DNA from: Clostridia bacterium
Lineage (GTDB): Bacteria > Bacillota_A > Clostridia > Christensenellales > Aristaeellaceae
Assembly: GCA_017648805.1 (NCBI GenBank)
Contig: JAGCIC010000143.1
Location: forward strand, 1-6,398
DNA length: 6,398 nucleotides
Direction: 5' to 3'
Of this stretch, positions 1 through 5,844 are shown one piece after another. A program made the translations under genes and the position numbers. Under the pieces are notes generated by a model, which saw nothing but the letters and a program-made list of their open reading frames with translations, ran no database searches and had not been told where the DNA came from. Within the stretch, counting starts at the first letter, position 1. Every line of letters starts with the position of its first letter.

Positions 1-126
1 AAACCTGATCGTCTGGGGCAGCCGTGACGGTTTTCAGGAAGTGTATGCCCAAAGCAACCATTTGCTTTTTGTGGACGGCAGCGAAATGGTGTTTGAAGAA
101 ACGGCGGGCGGATTGATTCTGGCCGA
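1..126 (+). other. Unassigned coding-like stretch at the window edge, not NusA
   Basis: Frame 2 is open from the window edge through this stretch and closes only at a TAA at 233-235, well inside the NusA homology. It reads like protein (LIVWGSRDGF, then [13 protein letters not shown]) with a sensible codon pattern, but I do not recognise the family. The NusA frame (frame 1) has stops at 25-27 and 94-96, so NusA cannot extend upstream here. The KH1 region and the usual SPAK-type segment that should precede the NusA KH2 domain are missing in all three forward frames. It could be the end of another gene fused by a real rearrangement, or a misassembled contig end. I infer the latter is more likely, because the rest of the cluster is intact. 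Confidence 0.4.
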
Positions 127-345
127 ATGTACATCCCCGGCAAAGAAAAGATCGCCTATGTCACGGTGCCCGACAACCAGCTGTCCCTTGCCATCGGCAA
201 GGAAGGGCAGAACGTGCGCCTGGCCGCCAAACTGACCGGCTGGAAGATAGACATCAAGAGCCAGTCTCAGGCACAGCAGGAAGCCGAGGCGATAAGCCAG
301 TCCCAGCCGGACACCTACGAAGAGGACGAGAATGCCGGCAACTAA
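127..345 (+). CDS. nusA: Transcription termination/antitermination factor NusA, C-terminal KH2 fragment (5' part missing)
   Basis: NusA binds RNA polymerase and nascent RNA and modulates pausing, termination and antitermination. Only the last 72 residues are present. They contain the KH2 core: [17 protein letters not shown], with the KH GxxG loop GKEG at residues 24-27, followed by [17 protein letters not shown], which is near-consensus for Clostridial NusA. An acidic, Gln/Glu-rich tail to residue 72 ends the protein. The first ATG at 127 is only the first in-frame Met. It has no good ribosome binding site, and a full NusA is about 350 residues or more, so it is probably not a true start. The frame upstream is closed by stops at 25-27 and 94-96, so the gene is broken at about 127-130 by rearrangement or misassembly. 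It overlaps rnpM by 14 nt. Family assignment is very safe; the 5' boundary is not. Confidence 0.85.
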   Translation: MYIPGKEKIAYVTVPDNQLSLAIGKEGQNVRLAAKLTGWKIDIKSQSQAQQEAEAISQSQPDTYEEDENAGN

Positions 346-619
346 AAAGATCCCCATGCGCATGTGCGTGGGCTGCCACGAGATGAAACCCAAAAAGGAG
401 CTGCGCCGCATAGTGCGCTCCCCGGAGGGTGAGATCTCCATAGACACTAAGGGCAAAAAACCGGGCAGAGGCGCGTATGTGTGCCTGGACAGCGAGTGCC
501 TCAAGAAGGCCCGCAAAAGCAGGGGGCTGGAAAGAAAACTGGAAAGCACGATATCTGCCGAAGTGTACGACAGCCTCGAAAGCGAGTTTGCGCAGCTCAT
601 AAGGGACCGGGAAACGTGA
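332..619 (+). CDS. rnpM: RNase P modulator RnpM (YlxR, DUF448)
   Basis: A 95-residue YlxR/DUF448 protein. In Bacillus subtilis this family, renamed RnpM, binds the RNase P RNA and tempers tRNA processing; the role here is taken from that family. Visible signatures are RMCVGC at residues 10-15, the [11 protein letters not shown] stretch at about 19-29, and GRGAYVC at 45-51 followed by a last Cys at 56. The four cysteines (12, 15, 51, 56) form two pairs as in many family members. A basic segment [12 protein letters not shown] follows and suits RNA binding. The ATG at 332 lies inside the nusA 3' end, with AGAGG at 321-325 six bases upstream. The stop overlaps the next gene's GTG. The length is normal for the family. 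The nusA-rnpM-ylxQ-infB order strongly supports the call. Confidence 0.95.
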   Translation: MPATKKIPMRMCVGCHEMKPKKELRRIVRSPEGEISIDTKGKKPGRGAYVCLDSECLKKARKSRGLERKLESTISAEVYDSLESEFAQLIRDRET

Positions 620-921
620 CGAAGTACGAACGCGGTCTTGGGATGCTGGGACTTGCCCGGCGCGCCGGGGCCCTTACAAGCGGCTTTTCCCAGGTGGAAG
701 CGTCGCTTAAGGCCGGAGAGGGCAAACTGCTGCTGCTGGACGGGGAAATAAGCCCCGAAACGGAAAAGCAGCTGGTGCCGCTGGCCGAAAAACACGGTAT
801 AGCGTATTTCAGGCTCCGGGCAGGCGAGCTGTCCGACAGCCTGGGAGATTTCAGAATGTGCGCCCTGATCACCGACGGTGGATTCGGGCGCAGGATATAC
901 GAATTATTGAACGAAGAGTAA
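616..921 (+). CDS. rplGA: L7Ae-family RNA-binding protein YlxQ (ribosomal L7Ae-like)
   Basis: A 101-residue protein of the L7Ae/L30e/YbxF-YlxQ family, whose members bind kink-turn RNA and associate with ribosomes; the exact role of YlxQ is not well established. Visible features are the N-terminal GLGMLGLARRAGALTSG motif at residues 7-23, a beta strand KLLLLDGEIS at 37-46, and the C-terminal ALITDGGFGRRI at 83-94, which matches the usual ITDxGFAKK region. I choose the GTG at 616-618 because it gives the standard start just before LGLARRAG and forms a GTGA overlap with the rnpM stop. AGGGA at 602-606 sits nine bases upstream. A longer open frame from 481 lies inside rnpM and carries no family sequence. 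The symbol follows the B. subtilis naming. Confidence 0.92.
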   Translation: MTKYERGLGMLGLARRAGALTSGFSQVEASLKAGEGKLLLLDGEISPETEKQLVPLAEKHGIAYFRLRAGELSDSLGDFRMCALITDGGFGRRIYELLNEE

Positions 922-926
922 CATAC

Positions 927-933
927 GGGGGGT
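927..933 (+). promoter_or_regulatory. G-run ribosome binding site of infB with long spacing
   Basis: Six G residues followed by T lie in the 24-nt gap between the YlxQ gene and infB. GGGGGT can pair with the anti-Shine-Dalgarno sequence if one G-U wobble is allowed. Its spacing to the ATG at 946 is about 12 nt, longer than the usual 5-9. No better site is visible, and no alternative start is seen nearer to it. Confidence 0.5.
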
Positions 934-945
934 ACAGTCTAAATA

Positions 946-3570
946 ATGGCGAAAGTTACAGCCAAAGACGTGAGCCTTGGCGCTCAGGAGCTAATCAAAC
1001 AGTTAAATACTTCAAGGGAGCAGCTCAGAGGGCTGATGGGTTCGCTGCGCGCCCGGAACGATGAGCTGTTGAGAGCCAAGCGCGCCGAAGCGGAGGAGCA
1101 GAACCGCAAGGAGCTCAAGGACAGGTTCGACGCGGCGGTCAGCGCGATGAACGCGGCGAAGAACGCGCCGGCAGAGGAGCCCGCGCCCGTTCAGGAGCCT
1201 GTTCAGGAAGTCAAGCCGGTCCAGGCCGAGCCTCCGAAGCCCCAGCCGATCCCGAGGCCTCAGGGTGTGTCCCAGGAACGCCCCCAGCGTCCCGCGGACG
1301 GACAGATGCGCCCCCGCCCCGCTTTCGGAACCAATCCCGCTCAGCCGGGCCAAAGAGCGCCTTACGGGCAGAGCCCCCGCCCCCAGCAGGGTCAGCCGGG
1401 CGCGAGGACCCCGTATCCGCCCCGCCCTCAGCAGGGCCAGCCTGCTGGGCTTACCCGGCCTTTCGGCAGACCTGCGGCGCCGGGCCAGGCGGGACAGCAG
1501 TCCATGCAGCGGCCGGGCTTCACCCGTCCCCAGCAGGGCGCGCCTGCTCAGCGCGCCGGCGGATTTGGGCAGAGAAAGCCTTCCGCGGCCGACATGCTGC
1601 CGCCGGTTGAAAATAAGGGACGGGTCAGCAATTACGATCCCAAGAAAAACCAGTATGTGCGCCAGAACGATCCCGAGCACAATACCGTCAAGAACAAGCG
1701 CCAGGTGAGCCGTCAGGCCGCTCCCCAGATGACAATGGACGACGAGTACGAGCGCAACGTAAAGCGCAAGCGCAAGCAGGCGCCGACTGCGACGCCCCGT
1801 CCGGAGCCTGTAAAGATCGATCACGCGGTCATGACTACCGAGCTCATAACGGTCAAGGACCTGTCCGAGAAGATCGGAAAGAGTGTAAACGAGCTCATAA
1901 AGAAGCTGCTGATGCTGGGCATAATGGCCACCATCAACAACGAGATAGACTACGACACCGCCCAGCTCATTTGCTCCGACTACGGCATCGAGCTGGAGTA
2001 CAAGCCTGCGGAGACCGCCGAAAGCGCGCTGGAGGCGGAAGAGGTGGAGGACAGCGAGGACAAGCTGCTGCCCAGGCCTCCCGTGGTCACCGTCATGGGC
2101 CACGTCGACCACGGCAAGACCAGCCTGCTGGACTACATCCGCAACACCCGCGTCACCGCGGGCGAGGCGGGCGGCATAACCCAGCATATCGGCGCCTACA
2201 CCGTGGAACTCAACGGCAAAAAGATCACCTTCCTGGACACCCCCGGCCACGAAGCGTTCACTGCCATGCGTGCCCGCGGCGCCCAGGCTACCGATATCGC
2301 CATATTGGTGGTGGCCGCCGACGACGGTGTCATGCCCCAGACCATAGAGGCTATCAACCACGCCAAGGCTGCCGGAGTGCAGACCATCGTGGCCATAAAC
2401 AAGATCGACAAGCCCACCGCCGACGTGGAGCGCATCCGCCAGGAACTGACCAAATACGACCTGGTATGCGAAGAGTGGGGCGGCGACACCATCATGGTGC
2501 CCGTTTCCGCCAAGACCGGCCAGGGCATCGACCAGCTGCTGGAAATGGTGCTGCTGGTGGCGGAAGTGCAGGACTACCGCGCCAATCCCAACCGCAAGGC
2601 CAGAGGCATCATCATCGAGGCCCGGCTGGACAAGGGCCGCGGTCCCGTGGCAACCGTGCTTATCAAAAACGGCACACTGAAAGTGGGCGACACCATCGTC
2701 GCGGGCATGTCCTACGGGCGTGTCAGGGCCATGGTGAACGACAAGGGCGAAAGAGTCAAGGCCGCGCTGCCCAGCGATCCTGTGGAAGTCATCGGCTTTA
2801 ACGACGTGCCCGAGGCGGGCGACATCATCTCCGCCGTGGACGACGACAGCCTGAGCCGCAAAGTGGCCGAGGAGCGCCGCGACAAGGCGCGCGCCGCCCT
2901 CATTAAGGCGCAGAGCAAGGCCACGCTGGACGATCTGTTCAACCAGATCAGCGAGGGCCAGATGAAGGAACTCAACCTTATCATCAAAGCCGACGTCATG
3001 GGCAGCGTGGAGGCGGTCACCTCCTCTCTGGAAAAGCTCTCCAACGACGAAGTCAAGGTGCGCTGCATACACGGCGGCGTAGGCGCCATAACCGAGACCG
3101 ACGTCATGCTGGCCAGCGCGTCCAACGCCATCATCATCGGCTTCAACGTGCGCCACGACAACACGGTCAGGGATATCGCGCTCAAGGAAAAAGTGGACAT
3201 CCGCCTGTACAGGGTCATATACAATGCCATAGAGGACGTGGAGGCCGCTATGAAGGGCATGCTGGCGCCCAAGTTCAAAGAGAACGTGCTGGGCCGCTGC
3301 CAGGTCAGGCAGACCTTCAAGGTCTCCGGCGTGGGCACCGTAGCGGGCTGCTACGTCACCGACGGCAAGATCCAGCGCAACGCGCAGATCCGCCTGCTCA
3401 GGGACAACGTGGTCATCCACGAGGGCAAGATCGACTCTCTCAAGCGCTTCAAGGACGACGTGCGCGAGGTCGCTACCGGCTATGAGTGCGGTATCGGCAT
3501 AGAGAACTACAACGACGTGAAGGTGGGGGACGAGATGGAGTGCTTCACCATGGAAGAGATCAGCGCGTAG
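946..3570 (+). CDS. infB: Translation initiation factor IF-2
   Basis: IF-2 is the GTPase that brings fMet-tRNA to the 30S subunit and promotes 50S joining. The protein has 874 residues, a normal bacterial length. In order: an N-terminal helical, charged region (about 1-70); a disordered Pro/Gln/Arg/Gly linker (about 73-215); a basic segment; an IF-2N-type domain (about 299-351); and the G domain. G motifs are GHVDHGKT at 385-392, GGITQHIG at 409-416, DTPGH at 431-435 (His435 is the conserved catalytic-site His), NKID at 485-488 and SAK at 521-523. A beta-barrel domain II follows from about 552, domain III at about 676-736, and the C-terminal fMet-tRNA-binding domain from about 785 to the end. 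The start at 946 begins MAKVTAKDV and no upstream in-frame alternative is evident. Isoleucine is mostly ATC here, unlike truB, which fits high expression. Confidence 0.98.
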   Translation: MAKVTAKDVSLGAQELIKQLNTSREQLRGLMGSLRARNDELLRAKRAEAEEQNRKELKDRFDAAVSAMNAAKNAPAEEPAPVQEPVQEVKPVQAEPPKPQPIPRPQGVSQERPQRPADGQMRPRPAFGTNPAQPGQRAPYGQSPRPQQGQPGARTPYPPRPQQGQPAGLTRPFGRPAAPGQAGQQSMQRPGFTRPQQGAPAQRAGGFGQRKPSAADMLPPVENKGRVSNYDPKKNQYVRQNDPEHNTVKNKRQVSRQAAPQMTMDDEYERNVKRKRKQAPTATPRPEPVKIDHAVMTTELITVKDLSEKIGKSVNELIKKLLMLGIMATINNEIDYDTAQLICSDYGIELEYKPAETAESALEAEEVEDSEDKLLPRPPVVTVMGHVDHGKTSLLDYIRNTRVTAGEAGGITQHIGAYTVELNGKKITFLDTPGHEAFTAMRARGAQATDIAILVVAADDGVMPQTIEAINHAKAAGVQTIVAINKIDKPTADVERIRQELTKYDLVCEEWGGDTIMVPVSAKTGQGIDQLLEMVLLVAEVQDYRANPNRKARGIIIEARLDKGRGPVATVLIKNGTLKVGDTIVAGMSYGRVRAMVNDKGERVKAALPSDPVEVIGFNDVPEAGDIISAVDDDSLSRKVAEERRDKARAALIKAQSKATLDDLFNQISEGQMKELNLIIKADVMGSVEAVTSSLEKLSNDEVKVRCIHGGVGAITETDVMLASASNAIIIGFNVRHDNTVRDIALKEKVDIRLYRVIYNAIEDVEAAMKGMLAPKFKENVLGRCQVRQTFKVSGVGTVAGCYVTDGKIQRNAQIRLLRDNVVIHEGKIDSLKRFKDDVREVATGYECGIGIENYNDVKVGDEMECFTMEEISA
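1378..1545 (+). repeat. Imperfect RPQQG repeats in the IF-2 linker
   Basis: Three copies of a CGN-CCN-CAG-CAG-GGN unit, encoding RPQQG, occur at 1378-1398, 1423-1443 and 1525-1545. The first two extend to RPQQGQP and the third to RPQQGAP. They sit in a longer Pro/Gln/Gly/Arg-rich stretch (roughly 1160-1590) that is likely unstructured. Synonymous differences between copies show the repeat is kept at protein level and is not a recent tandem slip. Confidence 0.7.
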
Positions 3571-3572
3571 TT

Positions 3573-3601
3573 TTCACGGATCAGTCTTCACGATATATAA
3601 G
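3573..3601 (+). promoter_or_regulatory. Possible sigma-A-type promoter upstream of rbfA
   Basis: TTCACG at 3573-3578 (4 of 6 to the -35 consensus) is followed after 17 nt by TATAAG at 3596-3601 (5 of 6 to the -10 consensus), in the only AT-rich gap of the window. A transcript would begin near 3608, inside the hairpin loop described next, so it would lack the left arm of that hairpin and escape termination. This is inference from weak matches; AT-rich gaps yield such matches by chance. Confidence 0.3.
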
Positions 3602-3621
3602 CCGGCATGTCCGGCTTTTTT
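3599..3621 (+). terminator. Likely intrinsic terminator between infB and rbfA
   Basis: AAGCCGG at 3599-3605 pairs with CCGGCTT at 3611-3617 around a 5-nt loop CATGT, and a run of six T lies at 3616-3621. The stem core is GC-rich and the T-run is immediate, the standard form of a rho-independent terminator. It begins 29 nt after the infB stop. Because the genes on both sides belong to the same conserved cluster, it may act as a partial terminator that lowers expression of rbfA and later genes relative to infB. Confidence 0.65.
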
Positions 3622-3627
3622 AAGAGG
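3622..3627 (+). promoter_or_regulatory. Ribosome binding site that fixes the rbfA start
   Basis: AAGAGG lies six bases before the ATG at 3634. The other in-frame ATG at 3607 lies upstream of this site, in the hairpin loop, and has no ribosome binding site of its own. This supports 3634 as the start. Confidence 0.7.
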
Positions 3628-3633
3628 TTATAC

Positions 3634-4014
3634 ATGGCATTTGACAGAACGGAACGCATTAGCGAGGAAGTCAGGCACGCCCTGACCGAGATAATAAACC
3701 ATAGCGTAAAGGACCCACGGGTAAGGGGCACCTGGTCGGTGACCCGCTGCGAGGTGACCCGTGACCTGCGCTACTGCAAGGCGCGGGTGAGCGTGCTGGA
3801 GGACGAGTACCGCCCGGATCTCATAAAGGCGCTCAAAAACGCCGCCGGCTTCATCAGAAGGGAACTGGGCCAGAAGGTAGACCTGCGTTACACTCCCGAG
3901 ATCATATTCGAGGAAGACAAAAACATGGAGTATGCTCAGCATATTGGAGACATACTGCGCAGGGAAGAGGAAAAACACCCCATTCGGGAGGACGAGGATG
4001 CTGGGAACGCTTAG
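3634..4014 (+). CDS. rbfA: Ribosome-binding factor A
   Basis: RbfA is a small KH-like protein that binds the immature 30S subunit and helps 16S rRNA 5'-end maturation, including in the cold. The 126-residue product has the family signatures in order: MAFDRTERISEEVR at the start, KDPRV at 26-30, SVTRCEVTRDLRYCKARVSV at 35-54, the helix NAAGFIRREL at 69-78 with the family's AxG kink, and LRYTPEIIFEED at 84-95, followed by an acidic tail. The start at 3634 gives the usual RbfA N-terminus and has AAGAGG upstream. A start at 3607 would add nine residues (MSGFFKRLY) that are not family-like. Its 3' end overlaps nrnA by 17 nt. The ylxP gene found before rbfA in Bacillus is absent here. Confidence 0.96.
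   Translation: MAFDRTERISEEVRHALTEIINHSVKDPRVRGTWSVTRCEVTRDLRYCKARVSVLEDEYRPDLIKALKNAAGFIRRELGQKVDLRYTPEIIFEEDKNMEYAQHIGDILRREEEKHPIREDEDAGNA
3986..3991 (+). promoter_or_regulatory. Strong ribosome binding site that fixes the nrnA start
   Basis: GGGAGG within the rbfA 3' end lies six bases before the ATG at 3998. It favours this start over an upstream in-frame ATG at 3932, whose extra 22 residues are rbfA read in another frame and do not look like the family. Confidence 0.7.
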
Positions 4015-4969
4015 GGATATAGCCGGTTTCATAAGGGAAAACGACGACTTCGCGGTGATAACCCACTTTAAGCCCGACGGCGACGCTTACGGCAGCGCCC
4101 TGGGTCTGGTGGGCATACTGCGCAGTATGGGCAAGCACGCGTTTCCCGTATGTGACGACGAGGTGGAGCCCGCCTACCGCTTTTTGGCGAACTCGGGCGA
4201 ATTCACCAACGAGGAAAAGGCCCTGCCATTTTTGCCCCTGTGCGCCATAGGCGTGGACATTTCCGACGCCCGCCGCATGGGCAAAAGCGAAAATCTGTTC
4301 AGCGCCTGCAAAAGACAGGCGGTGATCGACCATCACGCCACGAACACGGGTTTCGGAGACGTGACCTATCTGGAAGCGGACGCGGCTTCCACAGGGGAGA
4401 TAATCGTGAAGCTGGCAAGGGAACTGGGAGTCAAACTGACCAAGCCCATAGCCGAGCAGCTTTATACCGCCATCTCCACCGACAGCGGCAACTTTTCCTT
4501 TGCCGACACCTCGCCCCAGACGCTCAGAATGGCGGCCGAATGCCTGGAAGCGGGGGCGGACGCGGAATACCTGACCCGGCTTTTGTACCGTTCCCGCACT
4601 CCGGGCAAGACACGGCTGATCGGTCTTGCTCTGTCCGCTTACGTGATGAGCCCCAGCGGCAGGGTCGCGGGCGTAAAACTCACCAAGGAAATGTTTGACG
4701 AAGCGGGGGCGAGCCTGCCCGAAGCGCATTCGCTGGTGAATTTCATGAACGAGATCCAGGGGGTGTACGTGGGCATTCTGGCCGAGGAGCGTCCGGGGGA
4801 GACCCGGGTGAGCTTCAGGGGCGCGAACGGCGCGGACGTGTCCGTGCTGGCGCAGAAGTTCGGCGGCGGGGGACACATAGCCGCCAGCGGCGCGCGCTTT
4901 CCCGACGAGAACATAGACGAAGTATTCAAAAAGGTCATGGACGAGGCGGAAAGGTACGTTAACGCTTGA
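3998..4969 (+). CDS. nrnA: DHH/DHHA1 phosphoesterase, NrnA-type oligoribonuclease / pAp phosphatase
   Basis: NrnA-type enzymes hydrolyse very short RNA oligonucleotides (nanoRNA) and 3'-phosphoadenosine 5'-phosphate, using two metal ions (usually Mn) in the cytoplasm. The 323-residue product is of normal length. DHH-domain metal motifs are H23-F-K-P-D27-G-D29, VDISD with D87, D111-H112-H113 followed by ATN, and TDSG with D162. The C-terminal DHHA1 domain carries FGGGGHIAASGA, with GGGG at 289-292 and H293. All expected metal and substrate residues appear intact. The order rbfA-nrnA-truB is common in Clostridia. The gene overlaps rbfA by 17 nt and truB by TTGA, so translational coupling is likely. 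A RecJ-like or c-di-AMP-cleaving role is less likely because the protein is short and has no extra sensory or membrane domain. Confidence 0.93.
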   Translation: MLGTLRDIAGFIRENDDFAVITHFKPDGDAYGSALGLVGILRSMGKHAFPVCDDEVEPAYRFLANSGEFTNEEKALPFLPLCAIGVDISDARRMGKSENLFSACKRQAVIDHHATNTGFGDVTYLEADAASTGEIIVKLARELGVKLTKPIAEQLYTAISTDSGNFSFADTSPQTLRMAAECLEAGADAEYLTRLLYRSRTPGKTRLIGLALSAYVMSPSGRVAGVKLTKEMFDEAGASLPEAHSLVNFMNEIQGVYVGILAEERPGETRVSFRGANGADVSVLAQKFGGGGHIAASGARFPDENIDEVFKKVMDEAERYVNA

Positions 4970-5844
4970 ACGGATTCATAAACCTGCTTAAGCCCCCGGG
5001 CATGACGTCCCAGGACGCGGTGAGCCGGATAAAGCGGCTGCTGCCCCGGGGCACTGCCGTGGGACACGGAGGCACGCTCGATCCTGATGCGGCGGGAGTG
5101 CTGCCCATATGCGTGGGCAGGGCTACCCGCCTATTTGACTATATAGTGGACAAGCGCAAGGAGTACATAGGCGAACTGGCCCTGGGCACAGCTACCGACA
5201 CCTGCGACGCGGGCGGCAGGATAACCGAAAGATGCCGGGTCAATGTGAGCCGAAGCGAAGTGGAAAACGCACTGAAAGCGTTCGTGGGCGACATAATGCA
5301 GACGCCGCCCGCTTACTCCGCCATAAAGCGCGGGGGCGAGGCGCTGTACAAAAAAGCGCGGCGAGGGGAAGATATAGATATTCCCGCAAGGCAGGTCAGG
5401 ATAGACGCCATCACGCTTATTGGACAGACTTCGCCGGACAGATACCTGATAAAGATCGCCTGTCATAAGGGCGTCTATATACGCTCGCTCATGCGGGACA
5501 TAGCCAGGAAACTTGGCTGTCCCGGACATATGTCGTTCCTGCTTCGCACCGCGTCCGGGGTGTTCACGCTGGGTGACGCCCAAACGCTGAACGAACTGGA
5601 GAGTATTGAAGAGTTTATAAGACCCATGGACTGCCTGCTGGGCGCTTATCCGGCTGTGCGGCTGGATCCCGCCGCGCGGGAAAAGGTGCTGAACGGGGCC
5701 GTGCTGACGGAAGAGGACATTCTTTCATCAGACGCCGAGCCGGACCGGATCGCCCGGTTGTACGTGGGAAACGAGTTCGCCGGCATGGCGGACAGACTGC
5801 CCGACGGGGCCAAAATCAGGTGCATGCTGCTGGGAAGGGAATAA
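4966..5844 (+). CDS. truB: tRNA pseudouridine(55) synthase TruB
   Basis: TruB converts U55 of the tRNA T-loop to pseudouridine and also acts as a tRNA chaperone. The 292-residue protein starts MNGFINLLKPPGMTSQDAV, the family N-terminus. Catalytic Asp39 lies in GGTLDPDAAGVLP, with His34 just before it; Tyr67 is in KEYIGELALGTATDT. PPAYSAIKRGGEALYKKARRG, and KGVYIRSLMRDIA (Tyr171, Arg173) complete the conserved motifs. The C-terminal part from about residue 220 corresponds to the small PUA-like TruB_C region. The start is TTG at 4966, which forms a TTGA overlap with the nrnA stop; GGAAAGG at 4948-4954 is 11 nt upstream. No ATG upstream or nearby gives the family start. The family's usual GHTGTLDP is GHGGTLDP here, a tolerable variant. 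Isoleucine codons are mainly ATA. Confidence 0.97.
   Translation: MNGFINLLKPPGMTSQDAVSRIKRLLPRGTAVGHGGTLDPDAAGVLPICVGRATRLFDYIVDKRKEYIGELALGTATDTCDAGGRITERCRVNVSRSEVENALKAFVGDIMQTPPAYSAIKRGGEALYKKARRGEDIDIPARQVRIDAITLIGQTSPDRYLIKIACHKGVYIRSLMRDIARKLGCPGHMSFLLRTASGVFTLGDAQTLNELESIEEFIRPMDCLLGAYPAVRLDPAAREKVLNGAVLTEEDILSSDAEPDRIARLYVGNEFAGMADRLPDGAKIRCMLLGRE

Noticed and set aside
34..795. A 253-codon - strand frame across nusA, rnpM and the YlxQ gene
   Set aside because: It crosses three well-supported + strand genes, has Ser/Leu-rich composition typical of antisense frames, and resembles no family I know.
1831..1851. Possible internal infB start (ATG at 1831) giving a shorter IF-2 isoform, as in E. 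coli
   Set aside because: The ATG precedes the IF-2N-type domain in a suitable place, but no Shine-Dalgarno sequence is visible before it.
1971..2801. A 276-codon + strand frame inside infB
   Set aside because: It covers the IF-2 G domain in another frame; the product is a His/Arg/Gly-rich low-complexity string typical of a shifted frame.
1012..3420. An 802-codon open frame on the - strand opposite infB
   Set aside because: It lies antisense to a fully convincing IF-2 gene in GC-rich DNA, where stops are rare in the opposite frame. Its product is rich in His, Val, Leu and Gly with no recognisable motif.
3902..4876. A 324-codon - strand frame opposite nrnA
   Set aside because: It is a shadow of nrnA; the + strand product has all DHH/DHHA1 motifs and the antisense product has none.
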